Shown here in pieces: positions 40,431 through 56,193 of a DNA stretch of 64,000 nucleotides (the stretch's first letter is position 1; each line of letters starts with the position of its first letter). The stretch covers positions 2,096,001 to 2,160,000 of the forward strand of contig NZ_AHMP02000003.1 in NCBI RefSeq assembly GCF_000243735.2. The letters run 5' to 3'. A program made the position numbers and the translations under genes. The notes below the pieces were generated by a model. It made no database searches and was not told where the DNA came from. It was given only the letters and a program-made list of their open reading frames with translations. The DNA comes from Leptospira kmetyi serovar Malaysia str. Bejo-Iso9. Its GTDB lineage: Bacteria > Spirochaetota > Leptospiria > Leptospirales > Leptospiraceae.

Positions 40431-40898
40431 TTATATTTCTTCAGAAACGGATTTTTTTCCTTTCGTAGGTTTGGAAGGCGTTTGCGAAATTACTTTCTTT
40501 GAGATTTCCCAAGTTTGAACTTGGTGAGAACTATAAGAAACGTGACCGGGGGTAGACGCATTTCCTGCATGACTTCCCGGCTGAGTGCTTACCGTTGTTA
40601 CGGTTCCAGTGTTTGCAAGAATAATCACATCCGCTCCCACTTCTCTCGCCTTTCCTTTTACATATTCTACACAATAGTTCAATTGCGCGCAACGAACTTC
40701 TACGAGTCCGATTTGTTCCACTTTATAATCGGGAACGGCTCTCATAATTACTTCGATATGATCGGTTTCAGTGAGGGCAGGATAATTCTTTCCGGTAATA
40801 GTAACATTACCCAAAGCGGTAACACAGTTCGCGACACTCAGCAACAAAGCCAACGCCGGAGTTAAAATCATTCCGTATTTACGGACGTTATTCATCAT
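40431..40898 (-). CDS. Small lipoprotein
   Basis: A 155-residue protein whose signal peptide ends in ALALLLSVANC, a spirochaete-type lipobox with Cys at about residue 25. The mature part holds a small alpha/beta domain (HIEVIMRAVPDYKVEQIGLVEVRC, VKGKAREVGADVIILANTGTVT), resembling DUF4156/YecR-like outer-membrane lipoprotein domains. A Ser/His/Lys-rich tail follows. Two starts (40898, 40895) are equivalent. Faces the slipin gene across its terminator. Confidence 0.75.
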   Translation of the reverse strand: MMNNVRKYGMILTPALALLLSVANCVTALGNVTITGKNYPALTETDHIEVIMRAVPDYKVEQIGLVEVRCAQLNYCVEYVKGKAREVGADVIILANTGTVTTVSTQPGSHAGNASTPGHVSYSSHQVQTWEISKKVISQTPSKPTKGKKSVSEEI

Positions 40899-41114
40899 TT
40901 AAAAACAAATCTCCTTTGAAAGGAATCGTTTTTAAAGAGGTTTTCCGTGTCAATTTAAAAACAATTGAATCGAAATTGTTAAACGAAGAAACGATTTTGA
41001 GTAAATTCAAATTATTGAATATAATGAAAAAATATAACGAAAATATTTTAAGACTCAAAGAAACAAACAAACGATTCAATAGATGCGAATAACGTTTGAA
41101 TTACAATCAGTTAA

Positions 41115-41417
41115 ATGGAAAGCATTCCTTTGATTTCAAGCGAGAATTGTATCCGATTCATCTTTCAATTCAGCCAGAATCAAAGAATTTTTTTGACTCT
41201 TGTAAAAAAAGAAAAACAACTTAAGTTAGATTATAAATTTTCAATGGGCACGATCATTTCTGAAAAAAACAAATACCTGAGTTATAAAGATTATGAAAGA
41301 ATTTTTATAATGCAAAATACGAGCGTTCACCTTATCAAAAAGCGAAAACGGAGATGCCCCATTTTTATAGATCCCGTTGAGTTTAATGAATCGCAGACGC
41401 GAATAAGTGGCAAATAG
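41115..41417 (+). CDS. Hypothetical 100-residue protein, doubtful
   Basis: A small frame in an AT-rich region with no ribosome site (CAGTTAA precedes the ATG) and no family resemblance. It is Lys-rich with hydrophobic alternation (IRFIFQF, RIFLTLVKKEK). It could be a remnant of a larger gene. Listed because nothing else explains this stretch. Confidence 0.25.
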   Translation: MESIPLISSENCIRFIFQFSQNQRIFLTLVKKEKQLKLDYKFSMGTIISEKNKYLSYKDYERIFIMQNTSVHLIKKRKRRCPIFIDPVEFNESQTRISGK

Positions 41418-41709
41418 CGTCGCATATAACCATTCGCAAAGATGAAAATTACGTAACTCAAAGTATTCTCAATTTCAATATCATTTCGCTTAACAAAACG
41501 TATTTAAAACAAAAAATATTTTTTTTAGGTTTTTCTATAGCCGTATAAAGCCTCATTTTTTACTTAGTCGAATTGAAACTTTTGCATTTTGTAAAACTTG
41601 TGTCTATTTTGTTAAGCGAAGAAGAGTAACGCTATAAGTTTGCTTATACTTCGGATAACGTGTGGATCCTATGATTTTAAAAACAAAAGCATAAACGAAG
41701 AGGTGGATC
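41418..41709. promoter_or_regulatory. AT-rich upstream region of toxin-pore gene with TTTTGTTAAGCGAA motifs
   Basis: Two copies of a 14-mer in opposite orientation: TTCGCTTAACAAAA at 41485-41498 and TTTTGTTAAGCGAA at 41607-41620, exact reverse complements 108 bases apart. Related sites lie at 40976-40987 and 62906-62919. This may be the control region for the lipoprotein operon; GAGGTGG before 41710 is its ribosome site. Confidence 0.45.
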
Positions 41710-44700
41710 ATGTTTCAAAGCGGTTGGATATTCAGTAAGATGCGTTTTTATGGAATTTTATTTCTCTTAATACCTTTTGTAATCACTTGTGGTTGGTTCG
41801 GTAAGGATAAAGGCACGATGGAAAACGTCGATCTCGCCGCTGCAACCTGGTTGGTTGCGGAACAAGTGAAAACTCAAGTGGACAAAGAAGGCGTTCCCGT
41901 GAAACCGGGAGATCCTTCAACAGTTATTACTCCGGTAAACGGCTTGTTCAACCTTCCTCCTGGAAAACCCGTAGCCGCTGCCGCGCTTATGGGAACCATC
42001 GATCCAACCGGAACAACCATCGTGAATGACTTTGACGGCGATGGAATCTTAAATCAAAATGAAACGTTATCCAACGTATGGGTCGCCGATTACCCGCAGA
42101 TTGAAACTGCAATCGCTCCTCCAGTTACACTAAAGATTCAAATCCTTAAAAACTCTAGTAACCAAAGTGACCAAATCGTGAGTGAAATTAATTCGAACGA
42201 TTTTGAAGCTTCAAAAAACGAAGGATCGGAAAAAATTCATCAAAACGAACTGAACGAAAGGACGGTTCAATTTCAGGATTCTTTTAGTAACGATACGGAG
42301 GCCGGAACTTCCAGCGAAGTAAGTACAAGTTTTGGCGTAAAAGCTAGTTACATACCAATGTCAGACATTGGATTCGATTACAGCCAAAGTTCTAAGAATA
42401 GCTGGTCAATGAAGAACGCAGTGTCGGCTACTACAACCAAATGGGCTGATCGGCCCTTTAAAAACAACATTGATAAAGACGCTTGGAATCTAAAGTCAGA
42501 TTCATCCAGCAATAAAGCGAGAAAATATCGATCTGATAAATCTTCAAAAATCAATGAAACCTCCACCATTGAACCAAATGCAGGTGTAGTCAGAGCAGCA
42601 CTCTATATTAAAAATCTTTCCGTAAACATGCCAGTTAAGATTTCGAATATCCTTTGTTCTTTAATGTTCGAAACTCCAGCTGGCGAATTGGTGCCAATGT
42701 CTTCTTTCAGATTGAGAAATGACGACTATACCCTTTTCGAGGTAGAAGTTTACGGTGGAACCGATTTCGGACCTTACGTTGTTGAATTATCAAACCTTAA
42801 TACAGTTGAAGTTGAGAAAGCTATAGCTGCAGGGTATACACCGAAAATTATGATTGTTGATTATGCGATGACTCATGTCGCCGACTCAAATTATAAATCT
42901 AATCTGCTTAACTTCTCAGGCAATAATTTGAAAATTATTGAAGAAAATGCAAAAGGCAGAACAGCCTTAATAAAAGTTTTTGGACCTACTATTAGAGAAA
43001 TGTATCGAGTTACTGCATTCGATACACCAAATGTCTCTAACCCCTGCAATACAACTACGACGGACGTATTCTCTCCCGGTATTAGTCTAAAAAAGGCTTT
43101 AGAAAGAATATCCTGCTCCGGAAACAATATTGTATTTAAAGATTATGTCGTCGATTTATCCGAATCAGCTCCTACTTTAGCTGAATCAAGAGTATATATA
43201 AAAGGAATCCAATCTTTTGGAGGAATTAGTACCAACATTCCCTGTGTCGATGAAACTAGTACAGGTACGGACGGCGTTACGCGAACAGCATGTGTTCAAA
43301 AACCTTACAGTCAATGGACTGAAACTGAGAAAAGAACTTCTGGAGTTTGGGCAATTTATTCAAGAGGAAAATTCTACTCTCCGACTGAATACTGGACCGA
43401 CTCGGGAAGCGTAAGAAAATTTGATCCATGGCGAGGTGCGGTAGCTGCGCCAGTTGTGAAAGGGGCAGATTCAATGATCTGGGCGGGAGATAATTACGAT
43501 TTAGTATATATTTCCTTTAAGGATTTTATTAAAGCAGAACAAAAATTTGGTACAAACCCTTTGGAAACTGGAATGGGTTATCCGTTTAATACAGCTTGGG
43601 ATAATAAATCAATAGGCGCTCATCCATACTATCCGGACACGAATTCTCTTTATTTAGGAGAGGTAGGTTTCGGTGAAAAAATCGAACTAAAGATCCAGTT
43701 GGATAAAACAAAATATTTAGCACCGAATTTTGGCACTGCAACGGACACGGGAACATATCAATATTTTACGAATTTCAATTACAACTTACAAACCTCATCT
43801 GATCGATACAATATCAATCAGGCCGCAGACTTTGAAATTAGTATGGGATTTGGCGGAAGCCGAACCGATTGGTTTCACATAATCAAAGACCTAAGCACGA
43901 GCGATCCATATAAACTAAAAAATTGTGGAACGACGTTAGATTTCATCAACCAAGTCTATAATTTATGTGTTCAATTACCTACTTTGAGCACGACTGTAGA
44001 CCCTGCAATTAGTTTAGTAAAACTGTATATTCGCCCTTCCTTAAATACAGCTTATCGTCGTACTGTTTGGCCTCTGCATTATTCTCAAGTTCGAAAAATG
44101 AGGGGAGAAGCGGGGTTGCCAATCATAGTTGGAACTACGACTGTACGAATCGCAAATTCTTATGGTCCCGCAAACATAGGCGATCGACTTTATATTCAAG
44201 GAGATTCTTCCTCTTATCGAATTCTCCAGGTTTTACCTCCGCAAAGCGATGGATCCTTTGATGTTCAGTTAGAAAGTGCCGTATCAATCAATGCACCAAA
44301 AACAACGTCTCTTTATATACCTGGCACCCTGACATCGCCGGACGTAAGATTGGTCATGGATACAGGGTTCGTCACCGATTGGAATAACTTTGTATCATCG
44401 TCTTTCAATTCAACTGCTTTCGATCAAATCCAGTATCGACCTTTCCTACAAAGTAGTTCAGTTAGCTGTTCGACTAACCCGTTCCATCCATCATCTTGTT
44501 TAGGATTTAGTCCGGACATGAATGCGATCAACTGGATGGGAATTTATAACGAAGGCGTTGCACTCTGGAACTCTTGGGCAGATGGTGGGGATTTTGTAAA
44601 TTTTCTGTACAATGGTCTTTCCCGTCTAACAGCCTTAACGGGCAAAGTATACCGCCTAGAAAGTGCAAACACAGACTTTACCGTTAGCGCAGATGTGAAT

Positions 44701-46122
44701 GCACAGACATTGGGCGATGTAACTACCGTCAGCTTTGGAGACGTGGCTCTTTCAGTCTGGAGACAAGGATCAACAATACTAGGAAGATATTATGCGATCA
44801 GTACAGGGCAACCACTTGGCAATCCTTTTGCAATCAACCCAACAATTACTGCCCCTACTACAGGAAAATATATAGTTAAGGCAAAAAACGGAAAAGTGGT
44901 CATTCTCTGGGAAAATGGTCAAAGTATGTATGTTTCAATCAAAGATTTAGCAACCTTTGGAACACCTGTGTCCGAACTTTTTCTTGGAAATCGTTATACC
45001 CCATTCCCTAAGAATAGTTTTGATCCAATTCTTGACATTGGTATAGGAAATAACCGGGCAATTTTCGTTTGGTCGGACCTTTATACAACGACGAGCATGG
45101 ATCCTACATATGCTTCCGGATGCTCCTTGGGCTATCCGTGTCTCTGGTATGACGTACGAAATTATAGAGTCGACGGTAAAGTAATTCGATTGGACACTGG
45201 CGCCCAAATTAACTCTAGCTTCTCAATCGCAGGATATTCAACTCAAACGAGCGTTTGGGATTACTCATCACACCAACACGATCAAGTTTCACATTACAAT
45301 GTTACTCCCGCCGTCGAAGTGAATGACAATAACCAAGCAGTCATTGGCTGGATATTCCAAGATCGTGATTCTGAGGCCCATACGGTTTGGAGTGCAGTGT
45401 ATGATCTGAATAACGTAACGCTAATCGGTTCCAATCAAACTGTACTAAACGAGTCAACTCGTCCAATAGATTCACTTCAAGTCGGTGCAACGAACGGCAA
45501 AGGAATGATTTTTTGGCGTAGAAGCGACGGCTATATAATGGGTCGTGGCGTAAACACCTCCGATGGAACTTTAGTCGGTAGTAATTATTTTGAAATCGAA
45601 ACCGGTGGCGTAGACTTTTTAAAGTATTCAACGTTTGGCAATACGGGCCTTGTTACTTATCGTAGAAATACAAAAGAAATTCGTCTGAGAGCAATCGACC
45701 TTCAAGCAAGTCAACCGCTCTATCCAATATCATTGAATCTCGGTGTTACGGATAACGACGGTAGAAAACCAAGCAATTCGATCCTTGCTGGAAATAAAAT
45801 TCTTACCACTTGGGACCAGATCAATGGAACCAAAAGAACCATTTGGGGAAGAATCAGTGATTTTAGCACCTTCACAGTGGATGGACCGAAAGAATTTCAG
45901 TTAAGCACTACGAATGAAGGGATTCAGTTCAATCCGATTTCTGTTGTGAATAACGGATCAGGTCTCGCCACCTGGGTATCACAAGATAAAACGCAACAAA
46001 GAATTCGGGGCGCAAAGATCGATCTGAACAACCCTGGTTCTCTGAAATACGGACTTAATAACTTCTTCGTCGCACCTTTGATCGAAAGAGATTACACGGT
46101 CCGAGCTCGAATCAAATACTGA
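41710..46122 (+). CDS. Large lipoprotein with binary-toxin (anthrax PA-like) pore domain
   Basis: 1470 residues; signal peptide ends FVITC with lipidated Cys27. The next 450 residues follow the protective-antigen order. A Ca-binding box DFDGDGILNQNE (107-118) and VADYP (125-129) come first. A Ser/Thr-rich pore-loop stretch with KASYIPMSDIGFDYSQSSKN (211-230) and VVRAALYIKNLSVNMPVKI (293-311) follow. Next are GGTDFGPYVVELSNLNTVEVEK (Phe353 where PA has clamp Phe427), GRTALIKVFGPTIREMYRVTAFD (416-438) and ISLKKALERI (458-467). The last ~500 residues hold six or seven W-containing strand repeats, probably a beta-propeller. Ribosome site GAGGTGG. I infer a surface-anchored oligomeric pore serving the RHS toxin gene downstream. 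It may be what Leptospira annotations call the LIC12048 family (recalled, unverified). The assignment rests on by-eye motif matching. Confidence 0.65.
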   Translation: MFQSGWIFSKMRFYGILFLLIPFVITCGWFGKDKGTMENVDLAAATWLVAEQVKTQVDKEGVPVKPGDPSTVITPVNGLFNLPPGKPVAAAALMGTIDPTGTTIVNDFDGDGILNQNETLSNVWVADYPQIETAIAPPVTLKIQILKNSSNQSDQIVSEINSNDFEASKNEGSEKIHQNELNERTVQFQDSFSNDTEAGTSSEVSTSFGVKASYIPMSDIGFDYSQSSKNSWSMKNAVSATTTKWADRPFKNNIDKDAWNLKSDSSSNKARKYRSDKSSKINETSTIEPNAGVVRAALYIKNLSVNMPVKISNILCSLMFETPAGELVPMSSFRLRNDDYTLFEVEVYGGTDFGPYVVELSNLNTVEVEKAIAAGYTPKIMIVDYAMTHVADSNYKSNLLNFSGNNLKIIEENAKGRTALIKVFGPTIREMYRVTAFDTPNVSNPCNTTTTDVFSPGISLKKALERISCSGNNIVFKDYVVDLSESAPTLAESRVYIKGIQSFGGISTNIPCVDETSTGTDGVTRTACVQKPYSQWTETEKRTSGVWAIYSRGKFYSPTEYWTDSGSVRKFDPWRGAVAAPVVKGADSMIWAGDNYDLVYISFKDFIKAEQKFGTNPLETGMGYPFNTAWDNKSIGAHPYYPDTNSLYLGEVGFGEKIELKIQLDKTKYLAPNFGTATDTGTYQYFTNFNYNLQTSSDRYNINQAADFEISMGFGGSRTDWFHIIKDLSTSDPYKLKNCGTTLDFINQVYNLCVQLPTLSTTVDPAISLVKLYIRPSLNTAYRRTVWPLHYSQVRKMRGEAGLPIIVGTTTVRIANSYGPANIGDRLYIQGDSSSYRILQVLPPQSDGSFDVQLESAVSINAPKTTSLYIPGTLTSPDVRLVMDTGFVTDWNNFVSSSFNSTAFDQIQYRPFLQSSSVSCSTNPFHPSSCLGFSPDMNAINWMGIYNEGVALWNSWADGGDFVNFLYNGLSRLTALTGKVYRLESANTDFTVSADVNAQTLGDVTTVSFGDVALSVWRQGSTILGRYYAISTGQPLGNPFAINPTITAPTTGKYIVKAKNGKVVILWENGQSMYVSIKDLATFGTPVSELFLGNRYTPFPKNSFDPILDIGIGNNRAIFVWSDLYTTTSMDPTYASGCSLGYPCLWYDVRNYRVDGKVIRLDTGAQINSSFSIAGYSTQTSVWDYSSHQHDQVSHYNVTPAVEVNDNNQAVIGWIFQDRDSEAHTVWSAVYDLNNVTLIGSNQTVLNESTRPIDSLQVGATNGKGMIFWRRSDGYIMGRGVNTSDGTLVGSNYFEIETGGVDFLKYSTFGNTGLVTYRRNTKEIRLRAIDLQASQPLYPISLNLGVTDNDGRKPSNSILAGNKILTTWDQINGTKRTIWGRISDFSTFTVDGPKEFQLSTTNEGIQFNPISVVNNGSGLATWVSQDKTQQRIRGAKIDLNNPGSLKYGLNNFFVAPLIERDYTVRARIKY

Positions 46123-46138
46123 TCCGAATGTTCCAAAC

Positions 46139-46181
46139 GTCTTCGTTCGAGAGCGTCCGAAATACGATCTCGAACGAAGAC
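46139..46181 (+). terminator. 14-bp perfect hairpin between pore and RHS genes
   Basis: GTCTTCGTTCGAGA (46139-46152) and its exact complement TCTCGAACGAAGAC (46168-46181) with a 15-base loop. No T tract follows, so it may be an attenuator or an mRNA-stability element setting the ratio of the two lipoproteins rather than a full terminator. Confidence 0.55.
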
Positions 46182-46233
46182 AATACATTCGAACTTTAGA
46201 ATACAATAAATATCGAAACTGGATTGATTTGAG

Positions 46234-53723
<7,490 letters not shown>

Positions 53724-53724
<1 letters not shown>

Positions 53725-54137
53725 TGATTACTCAGATCTACTTTCGCTTTGATACATCGAAAAAAATCATTAAATTAGAAGCATTTGCAAAACTAACACA
53801 AAAAGTATTATTAGGATTTGACCATGAAGTAAGAGAAAGCAGTAATTATGATTCAGGTTTTTATCATTCATTCAAAACGAAAGAGAATAAAGTTAGAGTG
53901 ACAGAAGCGGATGATATTTTTTTTTACGATTACCATTACGCAGTAAGCTTATATAAAGAAGAAGAAAATCTTAATGCAAAGCTTATGAAATTAGTTGAAT
54001 TTTGGGTAAATAAAGGATGTATAGTTTCAATTCCGACTGGTCCGTCAATCGATACTACCGTTAGAACTTACTTCTTAGATAAAAAGGGATTAATTTCTTG
54101 GAAAGATCATACTGATCCAGAATCTCGTAAAAATTGA
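53724..54137 (+). CDS. Probable immunity protein for the RHS toxin
   Basis: A 137-residue soluble acidic protein whose ATG overlaps the RHS stop by one base (TAATG). This tight coupling directly behind a swapped RHS C-terminus is the usual position of a cognate immunity gene. The sequence (YFRFDTSKKIIKLEAFAKLTQKVLLGFDHEV, SGFYHSFKTKENKVRVTEADDIFFYDYHYAVSL) is a plausible alpha/beta fold, but I recognise no named Imm family. No signal peptide, so it would neutralise the toxin in the cytoplasm. It has the same AT-rich composition as the toxin domain, consistent with joint transfer. Confidence 0.7.
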
Positions 54138-54337
54138 AATAGCAGACAGTAAAATTAGAACAATTCTGAAAATAAACCATAAAGAGAAAAATTACTTTCA
54201 TAGAATATAATGATTTTTAAATGTAAAAAAAACAAGAATATTTCCATTAGCAAGATTACATACAACACAATTTGGTGAAAACAGAAATTGAAAATAACTT
54301 CATCCTTTTTTGCACGTATTAAAAAGAAAACGGATAG

Positions 54338-54529
54338 AACTACCATTTTTCAAAACAAGTTAAATACTATGACGATTATAAAAATGACAAATTCTTCCAA
54401 TTCTTTTCTAAGTGATATTCCTTCTACCTACTTGCTTCTGTTTATCAATCGCAAATCTATAAAGACACTAAATGGGAAATAGTTTTAATCGAGGTGAAAA
54501 AACATAGATTCCAGCCAGAGTCATTTTGA
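54338..54529 (+). pseudogene. Decayed small gene fragment (immunity-like), with internal TGA
   Basis: One frame reads YYDDYKNDKFFQFFSK, then TGA (54413-54415), then SVYQSQIYKDTKWEIVLIEV and a stop at 54527-54529. It has the look of a small alpha/beta protein end, lacks a start codon, and sits behind the toxin/immunity pair. Probably a relic of an older immunity gene. By-eye reconstruction. Confidence 0.4.
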
Positions 54530-54823
54530 TTACTTTGAAATAGGACAGTGACTTAGAAGTGTTAATAGATCAATTACCACTTACTTGACCAACAACCTAC
54601 TCAAGGTGAATTTTCAGTAAATTATCTTAAAACAATTCACAATAAAACTGACAATGATCTTCGAATCAATGGAAATCGAGAAGGCTTAGTTCACTCAGCC
54701 ACGCTTATTCTTGACTTAACAAACCGAGATTTCGAAGGTGCACATTTTCATTTAGATAATGTTGTATTAGATAAATGCGAAATGTCAGTAGTAGCGCGCT
54801 TAAAGAAAGCTGAATGGGATTAG
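54505..54823 (+). pseudogene. Frameshifted immunity-like gene remnant
   Basis: Pieces of one protein seem spread over frames: DSSQSHFDYFEIGQ (from about 54508), SDLEVLIDQLP (54547 on) and, in a third frame, QPTQGEFSVNYLKTIHNKTD through REGLVHSATLILDL to AHFHLDNVVLDKCE and the stop at 54821-54823. The ending G-x-H-F-H-L-D resembles Imm32-like immunity proteins. Two frameshifts and no start codon make it a pseudogene. The next gene's ATG at 54814 overlaps its end. Confidence 0.5.
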
Positions 54824-55965
54824 CGAATGAATCAAAAAGAACGATGCTTTCAAAATTGAGACTCCCCTCTCTCCAAATCCTTGACAACGCCCTACTCCCA
54901 CCATACACCTACCCCATCGTGAAAAAAATCCTCACCGCCCTCCTCCTCACCCTCGCATTCTTTTTCATCCTCCGCGAAGGCTCCTCTTATCTCTATCAAT
55001 CCAAGGAGGAAGCGCGCGTTTACAACACGGGACTTTACTTTCTTACGAAGACCGATCTATCTTCAAAACACCAATCGGATTCTTTTTTATTTCCTTACGC
55101 ATTGTACAAACTCAATGCCGACTTATCCCCGGAAGAATTTTCGCGTCTTTGCACATACATCTGGATTCTTTCCGGCCTTTTATTGGTTTTTTATTTCGGA
55201 ATTTGTTTCGGACATTGGGAAGGTATATTCATCGGATTTTTTGTTCTACTCTCACCGATCGTTCTTATCCAAAAAACGTGGATCGGATTTCCGGATCATC
55301 TCACGTTTTTCTTTTCTTCCGCAACGATCATTCTGCTGGATCGAATTTCCGAAGATCGACGTCGCTCTTGGTATGCGCTATTATACATTGTATTGCTACT
55401 TGGCGCCTGGAATCATTTTTATCAGTTTTCGATTATTGTTTTTCTGCTGATTCTCGTGCGATCGATTCACGAAAAAAAACTGAACGTTCCGCTGACGGCG
55501 GTCGTCGCAGGGACTCTTTTGGTCGCTCGAATTCTTTCGATCTTACTGTTTCAATGGAAAGGAATCGTTCACGAAGATTCTCGTCTTACCACCGTAACGG
55601 ACGTCCCACTTTCCAAATGGATCGAGATCAACACGATCGTACCTCATCTGGCTCTATTCTCCTTTTTGAATGGAAACGTTGTCCTTTTAGCAGAACGAAT
55701 TTTTAAACGGAAGTTCCAGATTTTGATTCCTTTTTCGATCGCGGCGGTTGTGACCTTCTTCACGTACGATACGACGAGAGTTTTCGTTCATTTGTTTTAT
55801 CCGTCTTGGTTTTTACTTTGGTTGTATTTCTTTAGAGATGAAAAATCCGAATTCGAAGCTCGGAAAAAAGTTTATTTCGCGTTACTCGCGCTTTCATTGT
55901 TCATTCTTCTTTTAGTTCCACGCTTTTTTATCGAGGCCGGTGGAATCAATTATCTATTACCCTGA
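54814..55965 (+). CDS. Polytopic membrane protein, unknown function
   Basis: A 383-residue inner-membrane protein with about nine hydrophobic helices (ILTALLLTLAFFFIL, YIWILSGLLLVFYFGICFG, GIFIGFFVLLSPIVLI, ALLYIVLLLGAW, FSIIVFLLILV and later ones). A periplasmic loop after the first helix is typical of membrane glycosyltransferase-like (GT39/DUF2029-type) proteins, but no DE/DD catalytic motif is evident. The start is uncertain. ATG 54814 overlaps a pseudogene and gives an odd 35-residue leader; ATG 54844 or GTG 54919 is closer to the first helix. GC content returns to normal here. Confidence 0.7.
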   Translation: MGLANESKRTMLSKLRLPSLQILDNALLPPYTYPIVKKILTALLLTLAFFFILREGSSYLYQSKEEARVYNTGLYFLTKTDLSSKHQSDSFLFPYALYKLNADLSPEEFSRLCTYIWILSGLLLVFYFGICFGHWEGIFIGFFVLLSPIVLIQKTWIGFPDHLTFFFSSATIILLDRISEDRRRSWYALLYIVLLLGAWNHFYQFSIIVFLLILVRSIHEKKLNVPLTAVVAGTLLVARILSILLFQWKGIVHEDSRLTTVTDVPLSKWIEINTIVPHLALFSFLNGNVVLLAERIFKRKFQILIPFSIAAVVTFFTYDTTRVFVHLFYPSWFLLWLYFFRDEKSEFEARKKVYFALLALSLFILLLVPRFFIEAGGINYLLP

Positions 55966-55996
55966 TTCTTCTTCAACAATCCCACGCGAACGAAAT

Positions 55997-56011
55997 GTAG
56001 GAACTCACACA
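55997..56011 (-). repeat. Interspersed repeat related to the 13.4-kb 16-mer
   Basis: GTAGGAACTCACACA matches the reverse complement of GTATGAGTTCCCAC(AA) at all but two positions. It lies in the 228-base gap ahead of the FG-GAP lipoprotein gene. Confidence 0.45.
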
Positions 56012-56193
56012 CGGCTTAAACCCGCCTCCTGTATAATTACAAGTAGCCAATTCCTCAATTATAAATCATGGAGAATAATCCGCGATTATTCCGTATCTTT
56101 TTTCTAACAATCCTCACGCTCGGAAGTGAATCTTAAAATTTACGAATCCACGGAGAGAAGATAGAAAAAATTCGTATTTTTGTTGGAGGACTT

